From contig CAMPIX010000003.1 of NCBI GenBank assembly GCA_946886565.1, positions 1 to 64,000 of the forward strand: a DNA stretch of 64,000 nucleotides. Direction: 5' to 3'. Below the pieces are notes generated by a model that was given only the letters and a program-made list of their open reading frames with translations, was not told the DNA's origin and did no database searches. This document shows, one piece after another, positions 9,373-19,107 of this stretch (positions are counted from its first letter, which is position 1; each line of letters opens with the position of its first letter). This DNA comes from an uncultured Altererythrobacter sp. (lineage in GTDB: Bacteria; Pseudomonadota; Alphaproteobacteria; Sphingomonadales; Sphingomonadaceae). The translations under genes were made by a program, and so were the position numbers.

Positions 9373-10388
9373 GTCGCTTCTGCTGCGAGCGCCAGCAAGG
9401 CGTCGCGCTTGGCCAGCAGATCGCCGGCCTGCTGAGAATCATCGCCTACTCGCGTGCCGGCCAGCGCGCATTCCAGGCGCTCGCGTCCCCGCTCGGGCAG
9501 CGGCGGCAGCCGCTCGGCGATACCCACCATGTCGTCCATCTTCGCCCAGCAATTGAGCACGAGGTCGCAGCCTGCCGCGATCGCGCGTTCGGACCGTTCG
9601 GGTATCGTGCCCGAGAGGGCCTGCATGTCGATATCGTCGGTCAGCAGCAGGCCGTCGAAGCCGATGCGGCCGCGGATCACATCGTTGACGATGACAGACG
9701 AGAGGGTCGCGGGATTCTCGCGGTCCCACGCGGTGAAGAGCAGGTGCCCGGTCATGCCTATCGGCGCGTCGGCCAGCGTGCGGAACGGCGCGAGGTCGGC
9801 CTCGAGCTCCGCCTCGCTCGCGGTGACGGTGGGCATTTCCTTGTGCGTATCGGTGTTCGATCGCCCATGGCCGGGCATGTGCTTGATGCATCCGGCGACG
9901 CCGCCGCGCGCGAGCCCATCGAGGATTGCCCTTCCGAGCGCGGCGACCTGCATCGGCTCGCTGCCGAGCGCACGATCCCCGATCACGTCGTGCGCGCCTT
10001 CCTGCCGCACGTCGAGCGGCGGGTGGCAATCGACCGTGATCCCCATCGCCGACAGTTCGAGCGCCATCGCCTCGGCGTTCGCGCGCGCCGCCTCGATCGC
10101 GCTTGCGGGCGCCACCCGATAGAGCCGGCCGAACGCCGCTCCCGCCGGATAGGACGCCCATTGCGGCGGACGCAAACGGGCAACCCGGCCGCCCTCCTGA
10201 TCGATGCACACGAACAGCCGCTCGCGACCGTGAATTTCGCGCAGCGAATCGGTCAGAGCGCGAAGCTGTTCACGGGTTTCGCGATTGCGGTCGAACAGGA
10301 TGTAGCCCGCCGGGTCGGCCTCGCGGAAGAAATCGCGTTCCTTGGCGGTGAGCGTGGCCCCGGAAAGTCCGAAAATCGCGGGCGTCAT
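9369..10388 (-). CDS. nagZ: Beta-N-acetylhexosaminidase NagZ
   Basis: Glycoside hydrolase family 3 enzyme that removes N-acetylglucosamine from cytoplasmic muropeptides in peptidoglycan recycling. The 339-residue product has CIDQEGGRVARL, the catalytic loop IKHMPGHGRSNTDTHKEMP (His on the mobile loop) and the nucleophile region LLLTDDIDMQAL. The start MTPAIFGLSG at 10388 is chosen over an upstream in-frame start by family alignment. It is part of the conserved argS-SPOR-nagZ-scpAB run. Confidence 0.95.
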   Translation of the reverse strand: MTPAIFGLSGATLTAKERDFFREADPAGYILFDRNRETREQLRALTDSLREIHGRERLFVCIDQEGGRVARLRPPQWASYPAGAAFGRLYRVAPASAIEAARANAEAMALELSAMGITVDCHPPLDVRQEGAHDVIGDRALGSEPMQVAALGRAILDGLARGGVAGCIKHMPGHGRSNTDTHKEMPTVTASEAELEADLAPFRTLADAPIGMTGHLLFTAWDRENPATLSSVIVNDVIRGRIGFDGLLLTDDIDMQALSGTIPERSERAIAAGCDLVLNCWAKMDDMVGIAERLPPLPERGRERLECALAGTRVGDDSQQAGDLLAKRDALLALAAEAT

Positions 10389-10463
10389 GCGTCCGAAATC
10401 GCAGCTATCCGGCTGCACCGCAAGCGTGGCGCGGTGCACCGGTGTGGATAGCGGATGGCGGGT

Positions 10464-11147
10464 TCAGCGCTTGACCTGGCAGGCGACGCCATCGGCTTCG
10501 AGCGCCTTGCACAGCGCCGTGGCCGCGGCCGCATCGCCGGCCATAGCCTGGAGGCGGAAAACCTTGCCGATATCGGCCTGACCCTCGACCACGCGGTGCT
10601 CCACTCCGCTCAGCGCTTCGGTCTGGCGCGTCAGGGTGGCCCAGCCGCGCTCGGCGGTTTCGCGGGTCGAAAACGCCCCCACCTGCACCGCCACGCCCTC
10701 GGCCGATCTTGCCGCCGCCACGCTCGGGGTCGGCGTTTCGGGCCGCGCAAGCCGTGCTTCGGGACTGCGCCCCTCACCCACGACGGGCGCGACATCTCCG
10801 GTGCCTTCGGCAATCCGACCGCCCGGATCTTCCGGGCGCTCCTTGTAGGGACCTTCAGGGGCTTCGATCGTGCTCCCGTCGGCAACGATATCGGGGTTGC
10901 CGGTGCGGTTGCCGAAATACCAGACCCCGCCGAGCACCAGACCGATCGCGAGCAAGCCGAGAATGGCGAAGCCGAGAATGCGCCCGGTGTCGACCCCCTG
11001 CTCTTCCTCGTAATCGGCAGATTCGAGCCACGGCAGACGTTCGTCGTCGGCGAGTTCGAGCTCTTCCGTCTCGACCACCGCCTCGTCCTCGGCCCAATCC
11101 CCCGTCGCCGGCTCCTCGCCGTCCTGCCCCTTGCGCCGCCCCATCAT
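10464..11147 (-). CDS. SPOR-domain membrane protein
   Basis: A 227-residue inner-membrane protein with a charged N-terminal cytoplasmic part, one membrane span (around residues 60-80, ILGFAILGLLAIGLVLGGVW) and a C-terminal SPOR domain (about 150-227, starting GVAVQVGAFSTRETAERGW). SPOR domains bind denuded peptidoglycan at division sites. The ATG at 11147 follows AGGAG at good spacing and sits just past the argS stop. The same gene order occurs in many alphaproteobacteria, so a septal or cell-wall role is likely. Confidence 0.9.
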   Translation of the reverse strand: MMGRRKGQDGEEPATGDWAEDEAVVETEELELADDERLPWLESADYEEEQGVDTGRILGFAILGLLAIGLVLGGVWYFGNRTGNPDIVADGSTIEAPEGPYKERPEDPGGRIAEGTGDVAPVVGEGRSPEARLARPETPTPSVAAARSAEGVAVQVGAFSTRETAERGWATLTRQTEALSGVEHRVVEGQADIGKVFRLQAMAGDAAAATALCKALEADGVACQVKR

Positions 11148-11149
11148 GG

Positions 11150-12895
11150 TCACATCTCCTCGACGGCCTCCACCCCGAGCAGGGCGAGCCCATTGCGCAC
11201 TACCTGCCCGATCTGCGCGGCGAGGAAAAGCCTCGCGCCGGTCAATTCGGGGTCCTGTGCCACGATGAAGCGCTTTGCCGGGGCATCGTTGCCGAGGTTC
11301 CAGAACGCATGGAACGCGGCCGCGAGGTCGTAGAGGAAGAAGGCGATGCGGTGCGGCTCGCGCGCCTGCGCCGCGGCCTCCACCACGCGCGGAAACTGCG
11401 CCGCCTGCTTGACCAGCGCGAGCTCTTCCGCGCCGAGCCGATCGAGCGCCGCATCGGACGGCGTGATCCCTTCCGCCGCGCCTTTGCGCAGCGTCGAGCT
11501 GATCCGCGCGTGCGCGTACTGCACGTAGAACACGGGATTGTCTTTCGACGCCTCGACCACCTTGGCGAAGTCGAAATCCATCTGCGCTTCGGGCTTGCGG
11601 GTGAGCATGGTGAAGCGGACCACGTCCTTGCCCACCTCGTTCACCACCTCGGCCAGCGTGACGAAGTTGCCGCTCCGCTTCGACATCTTGACCGGCTCGC
11701 CGCCGCGCAGGAGCTGAACCATCTGCACCAGCTTGACGTCGAACGGGATCGGCTTGCCTTCCCCTTCGCTCAGCGCGGCGACCGCGGCCTTGATCCGCTT
11801 GACCGTGCCCGCGTGGTCTGCGCCCCAGATGTCGATCAGCGCGTCGGCGCTCGCCGCCTTCTGCATGTGATACGCGAGATCGGCGCCGAAATAAGTCCAG
11901 CTTCCGTCGGACTTGCGGATCGGGCGGTCCTGATCGTCGCCGAAGCGGGTCGAGCGGAACAGCGGCAGCTCGACCGGCTCCCAGTCTTCGGGAGTCTTGC
12001 CCTTGGGCGCTTCGAGCAGCCCGTCGTAGACCAGATCGTGCGCGCGCAGCCACGCCTCGGCCTCGGCCGGCTTGCCCGCGCGCTGGAGCTCGGCTTCGGA
12101 GGCGAACACGTCGTGATGGATGCCGAGCAGCGCGAGGTCGGCCTTGATCAGCTCGAGCATCGCCGCGACCGCGCGCGCGCGGAACTCGGCCAGCCACTCG
12201 CTCTCGGGCGCGTCGCGGTATCTGTCGCCGAGTTCGTCCGCCAGCGCCGCGCCGACCGGCTTCAGATAGTCGCCCGGATAGAGCCCCTCGGGGATTTCGC
12301 CGATGTCCTCACCTAGCGCCTCGCGGTAGCGCAGGTGCGCCGAGCGCGCGAGCACGTCGACCTGCCCGCCCGCATCGTTGACGTAGTATTCGCGCGTGAC
12401 CGGATGCCCGGCGAACTCGAGCAGCGCGGCCAGCGCATCGCCGACCACCGCGCCGCGGCAGTGGCCCATGTGCATCGGCCCGGTCGGGTTCGCCGAGACG
12501 TATTCGACGTTCACGCGCGTATCCGCGCCGGCGTTCGAACGACCGTAGTCCGCGCCGAGCTCGGCGATCGCCGCCAGTTCCGCGCGCCAGGCGGCGTCGG
12601 ACAGGCGCAGGTTAATGAAGCCCGGCCCGGCGATCTCGGCGCCTTCGATATCGGGGTCGCGCTGCAGGTGCTCGACGATCTTCTCCGCCAGCGAGCGCGG
12701 GTTGGTAGCGGCGGGCTTAGCGAGCACCATCGCGGCGTTGGTCGCAAGATCGCCGTGGCTCGGATCGCGCGGCGGTTCGACCGCGACGTTGGCGCGCGAG
12801 CAGCCCGCGGGCAGCGCGCCTTCCGCTTCGAGCGCGGCGAGCACGGCATCGACTTTCGCCGCGAAGGCGGCGTGCAGGGTCTTTCTATCCGACAT
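11150..12895 (-). CDS. argS: Arginyl-tRNA synthetase
   Basis: Class I aminoacyl-tRNA synthetase charging tRNA-Arg, 581 residues. The HIGH-type motif is HMGH in [13 protein letters not shown], and the KMSKS-type motif is [12 protein letters not shown]. The C-terminal DALR anticodon-binding domain ends the protein. The start [16 protein letters not shown] at 12895 is preferred over an in-frame start 13 codons upstream. It heads the minus-strand run that continues to tatC. Confidence 0.97.
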   Translation of the reverse strand: MSDRKTLHAAFAAKVDAVLAALEAEGALPAGCSRANVAVEPPRDPSHGDLATNAAMVLAKPAATNPRSLAEKIVEHLQRDPDIEGAEIAGPGFINLRLSDAAWRAELAAIAELGADYGRSNAGADTRVNVEYVSANPTGPMHMGHCRGAVVGDALAALLEFAGHPVTREYYVNDAGGQVDVLARSAHLRYREALGEDIGEIPEGLYPGDYLKPVGAALADELGDRYRDAPESEWLAEFRARAVAAMLELIKADLALLGIHHDVFASEAELQRAGKPAEAEAWLRAHDLVYDGLLEAPKGKTPEDWEPVELPLFRSTRFGDDQDRPIRKSDGSWTYFGADLAYHMQKAASADALIDIWGADHAGTVKRIKAAVAALSEGEGKPIPFDVKLVQMVQLLRGGEPVKMSKRSGNFVTLAEVVNEVGKDVVRFTMLTRKPEAQMDFDFAKVVEASKDNPVFYVQYAHARISSTLRKGAAEGITPSDAALDRLGAEELALVKQAAQFPRVVEAAAQAREPHRIAFFLYDLAAAFHAFWNLGNDAPAKRFIVAQDPELTGARLFLAAQIGQVVRNGLALLGVEAVEEM

Positions 12896-12952
12896 GGCCG
12901 CGCGGTTAGACGAAATGGGCCAAAGCGCAAGCACGCGCCAAGGCGCTGCGCG

Positions 12953-13603
12953 TCACCGCGTGGCGTTGTACTCGAGCTGATCCTCGGTCAGCTGGAAGCC
13001 GACCAGCAGCTCGAAGTTCGCCCGATCGAGCGCTGCGCGCACTTCGGGGTCGGCGAGTGGATCGAGCGCGGCGTCAGGGTCGCCCGGCTCGCGTTTGGCG
13101 GTGATCCTCTGGCGAATATCCTCGGGCAGCGTCGCCGCGGCGCGATCGATGAACGCGCCGGCGACGCCGCGGCCTTGCGCGCGTTCCTGCCCCGCGGCGA
13201 AGTCGATAACGACCGTTCCGACGCGCTTCGACTGCACCGCCGTGCCCCCGCGCAGCACGGTCGCGAAATAGGGCAGCTCGACCCGGCGCGCCGCGCTGGC
13301 GTCGGTGCGGCGCGCGAGAACGTCGAAGGTCGCCTCGCTGTAGATGCGCTCGCCGGTCTCGTTGCAGGTCGAGCGGACATTGGTGATCGCCGCGGTCATG
13401 TCGATATTGTCCGCGGTGCGATCGCCCGGCGTACGAAACAGCGTCACGTCGCCGGTGTAGTGCGGCACGCCCACCGCCGGACACGTCGTCCTCACCGCGG
13501 TGATGCCCACCCCTTGATTGATGACGAGATCGCCCTCGCCCGCGCATCCCGCCACCGCGGCGGCGAGGGCGATCGAAGCGAAAAGACGGCGGCTCGGGAT
13601 CAT
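12953..13603 (-). CDS. Putative lipoprotein, hypothetical
   Basis: A 216-residue protein of unknown function. The N-terminus MIPSRRLFASIALAAAVAGC ends in a lipobox (AVAGC), so it is probably a lipid-anchored envelope protein. It lies upstream of argS in the same direction and is divergent from ispH across a large palindromic repeat. No domain was recognised. Confidence 0.78.
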   Translation of the reverse strand: MIPSRRLFASIALAAAVAGCAGEGDLVINQGVGITAVRTTCPAVGVPHYTGDVTLFRTPGDRTADNIDMTAAITNVRSTCNETGERIYSEATFDVLARRTDASAARRVELPYFATVLRGGTAVQSKRVGTVVIDFAAGQERAQGRGVAGAFIDRAAATLPEDIRQRITAKREPGDPDAALDPLADPEVRAALDRANFELLVGFQLTEDQLEYNATR

Positions 13604-13659
13604 GCAAGTCTTCCTTCGGATTCCAATGAGGCCGCCCTAGCGAGCCGCGCGGCAAAGCG

Positions 13660-13931
13660 CTAGGGCCCGTGCACGGCAGGAGCAAGGATCGTGATTGCCC
13701 CTGGAAGCCCGCCGACAAGGAGCGCAGCGCAGACGCGTAGCATCGCTACGCGCAAGCAAGCGACGCCGCTCGGCGGGCTTCCAGGAGCAACCGCTGCGCG
13801 GCGGGCGGATCTTAGCGCCATGCAGCGTCGCGCGTCGGTCACGATGGCTATGCATCGCTCCCTCCTTGCTCCTCGCCTGGCGCCAAAATCCGCTCCGTCA
13901 CGACCTTGCTCCTGCCGCGCACGGGCCCTAG
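13660..13931. repeat. Nested palindromic intergenic repeat, family D copy 2
   Basis: Three nested inverted repeats are visible. The outer arms (13660-13694 and 13898-13931) match over about 34 bases with one mismatch and one indel. Inner arms of 16 bp are perfect (CCTGGAAGCCCGCCGA at 13700-13715, complement at 13770-13785). The centre is the 8-bp CGCGTAGC/GCTACGCG stem (13734-13752). The core, including AGGAGCGCAG, CAAGCAAGCGACG and GCGGCGGGCGGAT, is shared with 3799-3886. The right outer arm ends 10 bases before the ispH start codon. Nothing coding was seen in the whole 13604-13941 spacer. Confidence 0.85.
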
Positions 13932-13941
13932 AGGGCCGGAT

Positions 13942-14916
13942 ATGAATGCCCCCTTGCAGAATCCGGCACGCGGCGACGAGCGCCCCGCGCTGACGCTCCT
14001 GATCGCAGCACCGCGAGGTTTCTGCGCGGGCGTGGACCGCGCGATCGAGATCGTCGAGCGAGCGCTCGAGCGCTACGGGCCACCGGTCTATGTCCGGCAC
14101 GAGATCGTCCATAACCGCTACGTGGTCGACAGCCTCAAGGCCAAAGGGGCGGTCTTTGTAGAGGAACTGGATTCGGTGCCCGACGGTGCGCCGGTGGTGT
14201 TCAGCGCCCACGGCGTGCCCAAGTCTGTCCCGGCCGAGGCCGAGCGGCGCGGGCTCGACTATCTCGACGCCACCTGCCCGCTGGTCAGCAAAGTCCATCG
14301 CCAGGCAGAGCGCCAGATCGAGGCTGGTCGTCATATCGTGTTCGTCGGCCACAGGGGCCATCCCGAGGTGATCGGCACGATGGGCCAGGTTCCCGAGGGG
14401 ATGATGACACTGGTCGAGACGGTCGACGACGTTGCCGGCCTCACGTTCTCGCCGGACGAACCGCTCGCCTTCCTCACCCAGACAACGCTCTCGGTCGACG
14501 ATACGCGCGCGATCGTTGCGGCGCTCGAAGTCAAATACCCGCACATCGTCGGTCCCAAGGCGGAGGATATCTGCTACGCGACCTCGAACCGCCAGGCCGC
14601 GGTCAAGCAGATCGCGCCGGGCAGCGATCTCGTGCTCGTTATCGGTGCGCCGAACAGTTCCAATTCGCTGCGGCTGGTCGAAGTCGCCGAGCGCTGCGGC
14701 ACCGATGCGAAGCTGATCCAGCGCGCGAGCGACATCCGCCCCGAATGGCTCGACGGAGTGGGCACGATCGGATTGACCGCCGGTGCCTCCGCCCCCGAAA
14801 CGCTGGTTCGCGAAGTCGTCGAGCGGCTCTCGCAGTGGCGCGTGGTGGAAGAGCACACGCTGGTCAGCGCAGAAGAAAAGATGGTGTTCAAGCTGCCGCG
14901 CCAACTCGCCGGTTAA
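13942..14916 (+). CDS. ispH: 4-hydroxy-3-methylbut-2-enyl diphosphate reductase
   Basis: Last step of the MEP isoprenoid pathway, an iron-sulfur enzyme making IPP and DMAPP. The 324-residue product has the three cluster cysteines in [22 protein letters not shown] and [11 protein letters not shown], plus the conserved HEIVHN, SAHGVP and GHRGHPE segments. The ATG at 13942 follows GAGGG closely and is preferred to an upstream in-frame start inside the repeat. It is followed by thrB and rnhA, a common alphaproteobacterial order. Confidence 0.97.
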   Translation: MNAPLQNPARGDERPALTLLIAAPRGFCAGVDRAIEIVERALERYGPPVYVRHEIVHNRYVVDSLKAKGAVFVEELDSVPDGAPVVFSAHGVPKSVPAEAERRGLDYLDATCPLVSKVHRQAERQIEAGRHIVFVGHRGHPEVIGTMGQVPEGMMTLVETVDDVAGLTFSPDEPLAFLTQTTLSVDDTRAIVAALEVKYPHIVGPKAEDICYATSNRQAAVKQIAPGSDLVLVIGAPNSSNSLRLVEVAERCGTDAKLIQRASDIRPEWLDGVGTIGLTAGASAPETLVREVVERLSQWRVVEEHTLVSAEEKMVFKLPRQLAG

Positions 14917-14925
14917 GCTCGACAG

Positions 14926-15891
14926 GTGGCGGTCTATACCCACCTCGGGGCAGAAGATCTCGCCGAGCTGATCGCGCACTACGGCGTCGGCGCGCTGGTC
15001 TCGGCCAAGGGCATCGCCGAGGGCGTTTCGAACAGCAACTGGCTGATCGAAACCGAACGCGGGCGCTTCATCCTGACGATGTACGAGCGGCGCATCGCGC
15101 TCGACGATCTGCCCTTCTTTCTCGGGCTGCTCGATCATCTCTCGGCCGCGGGCTGCCCTGTGCCGCGCACGATCCACGACCGCGACGGCAAGGGCTGGCG
15201 CATGGTCCAGGGCAAGGCGGTCGCGCTGATCGAGTTCCTCCCCGGCGTCTCGGTCGAGCGTCCGAGCCCGCCGCAGGCGCGCGCGGTGGGCAGTGCGCTT
15301 GCCGAACTGCATGTCGCCTCCGTCGGCTATCCCGGCACGCGCGAGAACGATCTGCGCCCCCCCGACTGGCAGGGGCTGTTCAAACGCTGCGGCGAGGATC
15401 TCGCGCGGATCGATCCCGCTCTGCCTGCGCTGGCCGAACGCCATATGCCCGCGCTGCTCGAGAGCTGGCCGGGCGATCTGCCGCGAACCGTGATCCACGC
15501 CGATCTCTTCCCCGACAACGTATTGATGATGGGCGATCGCGTCGGCGGGCTGATCGACTTCTATTTCGCCTGCAACGATTTCGCCGCCTACGACCTCGCG
15601 GTGACCCACGCCGCGTGGTGCTTCGCCAAGGACGGCAGTGGCTTTCGCGCCGATATCGGCGCGGCACTGATCGAGGGCTACGAGGCCGTGCGCCCGCTCT
15701 CGGCTGCGGAACGCGACGCACTCCCGCTGCTGGCGCGCGGGGCGGCGATGCGTTTCATTTCGACACGCGCCTTCGATTGGATCGACACGCCGCACGACGC
15801 TCTGGTAACGCGCAAAGACCCGATGGATTTCGCTAAGCGGCTGGAATTCTACGCCGAAGCGGGCGATCGGGCCTTTGCATCGCGCGACTGA
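14926..15891 (+). CDS. thrB: Homoserine kinase (ThrB2 type)
   Basis: Phosphorylates homoserine in threonine synthesis. This is the aminoglycoside-phosphotransferase-fold version (321 residues), not the GHMP kinase. It begins at GTG ([20 protein letters not shown]). Motifs include [11 protein letters not shown], catalytic [10 protein letters not shown] and the DFG-like [11 protein letters not shown]. Only 9 bases separate it from ispH, and 19 from rnhA. Confidence 0.95.
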   Translation: MAVYTHLGAEDLAELIAHYGVGALVSAKGIAEGVSNSNWLIETERGRFILTMYERRIALDDLPFFLGLLDHLSAAGCPVPRTIHDRDGKGWRMVQGKAVALIEFLPGVSVERPSPPQARAVGSALAELHVASVGYPGTRENDLRPPDWQGLFKRCGEDLARIDPALPALAERHMPALLESWPGDLPRTVIHADLFPDNVLMMGDRVGGLIDFYFACNDFAAYDLAVTHAAWCFAKDGSGFRADIGAALIEGYEAVRPLSAAERDALPLLARGAAMRFISTRAFDWIDTPHDALVTRKDPMDFAKRLEFYAEAGDRAFASRD

Positions 15892-15910
15892 GGAGGCATC
15901 GGCGATAGCG

Positions 15911-16360
15911 ATGAAACAGGTCGAGATTTTCACCGACGGCGCCTGCAAGGGGAACCCCGGCCCTGGCGGCTGGGCGGCGCTTCTGCGCCTCGGCCGGCAC
16001 GAGAAGGAGCTGGCGGGCGCCGAAAGCGACACCACCAACAACCGCATGGAGCTGACCGCCGCGATCCGCGGCCTGCAGGCGCTGACCGAGCCGTGCCGGG
16101 TGACGCTCTATTCCGACAGCCGATACGTGCTCGACGGCATGACCAAGTGGGTCGAGGGCTGGCAGAAGCGTGGCTGGGTCAACGCGAGCAAGAAGCCGGT
16201 TCGCAATGCCGACTTATGGCACGATCTGATCGAGGTCGCCGCGCGGCACGAGATGTCGTGGCGCTGGGTCAAGGGTCACGATGGCCATCCCGAGAACGAG
16301 CGCGTCGACCGTCTGGCCAGCGACGAAGCCGACCGGATCGCCCGCGAAGCGGTTCGCTGA
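15911..16360 (+). CDS. rnhA: Ribonuclease HI
   Basis: Degrades the RNA strand of RNA-DNA hybrids; 149 residues, the usual length. The catalytic acids are in [14 protein letters not shown] (D8), [18 protein letters not shown] and the C-terminal [11 protein letters not shown]. The ATG at 15911 is chosen by family alignment; an in-frame start inside the thrB 3' end is rejected. It is the third gene of ispH-thrB-rnhA. Confidence 0.97.
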   Translation: MKQVEIFTDGACKGNPGPGGWAALLRLGRHEKELAGAESDTTNNRMELTAAIRGLQALTEPCRVTLYSDSRYVLDGMTKWVEGWQKRGWVNASKKPVRNADLWHDLIEVAARHEMSWRWVKGHDGHPENERVDRLASDEADRIAREAVR

Positions 16361-16364
16361 TCCT

Positions 16365-17462
16365 TCAGCCGAAGCGCGCGGGCGAGTAGAGCGCGGCGTC
16401 CAGCCTGCGCGTCATCGCGTCGGGTTCGAGGCCGAGCAGCAGTTGCGCACCGAGCCGGGCGGCGGCCGGCGCGGTCTGGATGCCGAAACCGCCCTGTCCC
16501 GCGAACCAGAAGAAAGCCTTGTCCGCCCTGTCGAAGCCGTAAACGGGCAGCCGGTCCGGCGCGAAGCTGCGCAGTCCCGCCCATTTGCGCTCGACCGCAG
16601 CGACGCGCCAGTCGACCACGCGCTGAAGCCGGTCGATCGCCTCGGCCACCGCGAGCTCCTCGGGCGCCGCATCGCACGGCGGTGTCGGTGCTTCGTCGTG
16701 CGGGCTGAGCCACAGACGCCCGCTCTCCGGCTTGAAATAGAACGCCCCGGAAATGTCGAGCACGAGCGGCAGATCGGGGTCGAGCGGCGGGTCGACGCGC
16801 ACCTGCGCCACCGTCCGCCGTAGCGGCGCGATGCCGAGTCGTGGCACTCCCGCGAGCGACGCCACCTCGTCCGCCCACGCGCCGGCGGCATCGACCAAGG
16901 TCGCCGCTTCGAACGCGGCGCCACGCTCGGTCGCGATAGTCCAGCCCGAGCCGGACCGCTCGATCCGCGCCACCCGCGCGCGCGTCTCCAACCGACCGCC
17001 GGCCTTTGCAAATGCGCCGAGATAGTGAGCGTGCAGCCCAGCGACGTCGATATCGGCGCACGCCGGTTCCCACACCGCGCCGGTCCAATCGGATCGCAAT
17101 CCGGGCAACCGTTGCGCGAGCGCGTCGCGCCCAAGCCGCTCGAGCATGGCGCCGCTCGCCGAAAAGCGGTCGATGAAGGCGTCGAGCGTTTCGGCATCCG
17201 TTTCCCGCCCGATATAGAGCGCTCCGCGCGGCGTCAGGAATTCCCGCTCGCGCAGATAGGCGCCCGACGCGAGCGTGAGCGGGACAATCTCGGGCCCGCC
17301 ATAGCATTCCTCCCAGAATGCGGCCGAACGGCCGGTCGCGTGATAGCCGGGGCGTTCTTCCGCTTCGAGCAGCACCACCCGCGCATACGGGGCCAGCTCG
17401 GCAGCGAGGCTCGCGCCGGCCATTCCCGCGCCAACGATCGCGATATCGAACCGCTCGGGCAT
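16365..17462 (-). CDS. FAD-dependent oxidoreductase, DAO family
   Basis: A 365-residue flavoprotein of the glycine/D-amino-acid oxidase family. The N-terminal dinucleotide fold is IAIVGAGMAGASLAAEL, followed by VVLLEAEERPGYHATGRSAA, which fits D-arginine dehydrogenase-like members that deaminate D-amino acids. The C-terminal FAD-contact segment is FWFAGQGGFGIQT. The substrate is inferred only. It starts 7 bases after the stop of the alpha/beta hydrolase gene and is probably co-transcribed with it. Confidence 0.85.
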   Translation of the reverse strand: MPERFDIAIVGAGMAGASLAAELAPYARVVLLEAEERPGYHATGRSAAFWEECYGGPEIVPLTLASGAYLREREFLTPRGALYIGRETDAETLDAFIDRFSASGAMLERLGRDALAQRLPGLRSDWTGAVWEPACADIDVAGLHAHYLGAFAKAGGRLETRARVARIERSGSGWTIATERGAAFEAATLVDAAGAWADEVASLAGVPRLGIAPLRRTVAQVRVDPPLDPDLPLVLDISGAFYFKPESGRLWLSPHDEAPTPPCDAAPEELAVAEAIDRLQRVVDWRVAAVERKWAGLRSFAPDRLPVYGFDRADKAFFWFAGQGGFGIQTAPAAARLGAQLLLGLEPDAMTRRLDAALYSPARFG

Positions 17463-17469
17463 CGCGCGC

Positions 17470-18423
17470 CTACCCGCTGCGCGGCGCGGCGCGATCGAGG
17501 AACTGCACGATCGCCTCCATCGCCCGGTCGCGCACAGCATCCACCTCGCGCAGAATCTCGTGTCGTGCCTCCTTGCCGAACGCGAGCAGTTCCCCGTTCG
17601 GCAGCCTGCGCGCGGCGGCCTCGATCGCGATCATATCGACCAGCTTGTCGTTCGAAGCGGCGAGCAGGAGAATCGGCGTGCGCACCGATTCGAGCACACC
17701 GGGGAGATAGAGCGAGCGCATAGACTCATAAGCGCGCTCGACCCAGCCCCAGCTCCCCGGCCCCATCACCAGTTCGGGCCGCTCGTCGCGCCACCAGAGT
17801 TCGTCCTGATAGCGGTCGCGGTCGTGGGTCAGCAGATCGATGCGCGAGGCGGGAACTTCGCCGGGCTTCTCGCTCCACTTCCACGCCGGGCGCGCGGGAT
17901 CGCCGAAGCGCTTCATCGCGCCGGCGATGCGATGCATCCAGCCGATCGGCAGCACGCTGCCGTAGAAGCCGAGCATCGGCGCCGAGAGCACCGCCGCGTC
18001 GGGATCGACCCGTTGCTCGGCGATCGCGCGCAGCACCAGATGTCCGCCCATCGAATGCCCCATCAGCACGTGCGGGCCGGGCGTGTCGGCCGTCCACGCG
18101 CGCCACAGATGCGCCAGATCGTCGACCCAGCGCGAGAAATCGTCGACGTGCCCGGTCACCGCATCGTTGCCGAGCCGGCCCGAACCGGCCTGTCCACGCC
18201 AATCCGACGCGGTCACGCGCCAGCCCGCACGGTGCCATTGCTCGAGCGCCTCGAGGTACTTCTCGTAGCTGTCGCCGCGGCCGGGAAGGAACAGGATCGA
18301 GCCGCGCGGCTCGGCAGGAAGGAGCCAGTCGATCCGCCGGATCGCGTGCTGGTCGGGCGCCATCCAGCGGCTTTCGGTCGCATGCGCCGGGATCGCGCGC
18401 CGGTCGATCGCGTCGCGCTTCAC
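17470..18423 (-). CDS. Alpha/beta hydrolase, lysophospholipase-like
   Basis: A 317-residue serine hydrolase resembling monoacylglycerol lipases and lysophospholipase L2. The nucleophile elbow is MGHSMGGHLVL (S124). An oxyanion-type loop appears in FLPGRGDSYEKYLE, and the acid and histidine are expected near ASNDKLVD and EARHEIL. The start is GTG; a later ATG (18363) is possible. No signal peptide is seen, so it is probably cytoplasmic. Confidence 0.85.
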   Translation of the reverse strand: MKRDAIDRRAIPAHATESRWMAPDQHAIRRIDWLLPAEPRGSILFLPGRGDSYEKYLEALEQWHRAGWRVTASDWRGQAGSGRLGNDAVTGHVDDFSRWVDDLAHLWRAWTADTPGPHVLMGHSMGGHLVLRAIAEQRVDPDAAVLSAPMLGFYGSVLPIGWMHRIAGAMKRFGDPARPAWKWSEKPGEVPASRIDLLTHDRDRYQDELWWRDERPELVMGPGSWGWVERAYESMRSLYLPGVLESVRTPILLLAASNDKLVDMIAIEAAARRLPNGELLAFGKEARHEILREVDAVRDRAMEAIVQFLDRAAPRSG

Positions 18424-18529
18424 TTCAGCTTGATCCGCTTGGCTAATTCCGCCCTCCTGCGGGTGGTTACTTTTTGGTAAGCGATACCCTGTAGCACCGC
18501 AGCCTGACGGGGGACCATCGGGGGTTGCG

Positions 18530-19021
18530 ATGCCGGAAGGCTATTTCCACTACGGACTGCTCGTAGGCTTGGCAATCGCGCTGGTTATCGCCGCGTTTAC
18601 CGACCTTCGCCGGCGCCAGATCGACAATTGGCTCAACGGGGCGATCGCGCTCGGAGCACCGCTGTTCTGGTGGGCGAGCGGGGTTTCGCTGTGGCCCGGC
18701 GTGGCGATCCAGTTCGGCGTCGCGCTCGCCGCCTTTGCCGTGCTCGCGGGGCTTTTCGCGTTGCGCATGATGGGCGGCGGCGACGTCAAGCTACTGACCG
18801 CGCTGGCCCTGTGGATCGAACCTGGGCTGTTCCTGCAACTGCTGATCGTGATGGCGCTCGCCGGCGGGCTGCTCACGATCGTGCTCGGCGCGTGGCACGT
18901 CGCGCGTCGCCAGCGCCACAAGCTGCAGGTGCCCTACGGCGTCGCGATCTCGACCGGCGGGCTGTGGGTTCTCACTACCCACTACCTGCCAGGCTCCGGA
19001 ATCGCGGGAGTTTCGGGGTGA
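18530..19021 (+). CDS. cpaA: Prepilin peptidase CpaA/TadV
   Basis: Aspartic protease of the A24 family that cleaves Flp prepilins in the inner membrane; 163 residues, the short form without the methylase domain. The two catalytic aspartates are in AAFTDLRRRQID (D25) and MMGGGDVKL (D85). Several membrane spans are visible. It opens the Tad/Cpa operon. The 106-base upstream spacer has no room for a pilin gene. Confidence 0.93.
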   Translation: MPEGYFHYGLLVGLAIALVIAAFTDLRRRQIDNWLNGAIALGAPLFWWASGVSLWPGVAIQFGVALAAFAVLAGLFALRMMGGGDVKLLTALALWIEPGLFLQLLIVMALAGGLLTIVLGAWHVARRQRHKLQVPYGVAISTGGLWVLTTHYLPGSGIAGVSG

Positions 19022-19065
19022 ACCCGATTTTAACCAGTCCGCACTTAGGGACGGAAACCACATTC

Positions 19066-19084
19066 GCCCGCATCTCTCGCGGGC
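19066..19084 (+). other. Small hairpin in the cpaA-cpaB spacer
   Basis: Six-base-pair stem GCCCGC/GCGGGC with a 7-base loop, without a T run, 23 bases before the cpaB start. It may tune read-through or message stability. Confidence 0.45.
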
Positions 19085-19107
19085 AACACGAGGGGGCTTG
19101 ATAAGCC

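Noticed and set aside
10464..12197. 577-codon minus-strand frame extending the SPOR protein upstream into argS
   Set aside because: The upstream part is argS read in another frame; the SPOR protein starts at 11147 after a good ribosome site.
13660..16047. 795-codon minus-strand open frame opposite ispH-thrB-rnhA
   Set aside because: Covers three well-recognised plus-strand genes and a palindromic repeat; no recognisable protein features.
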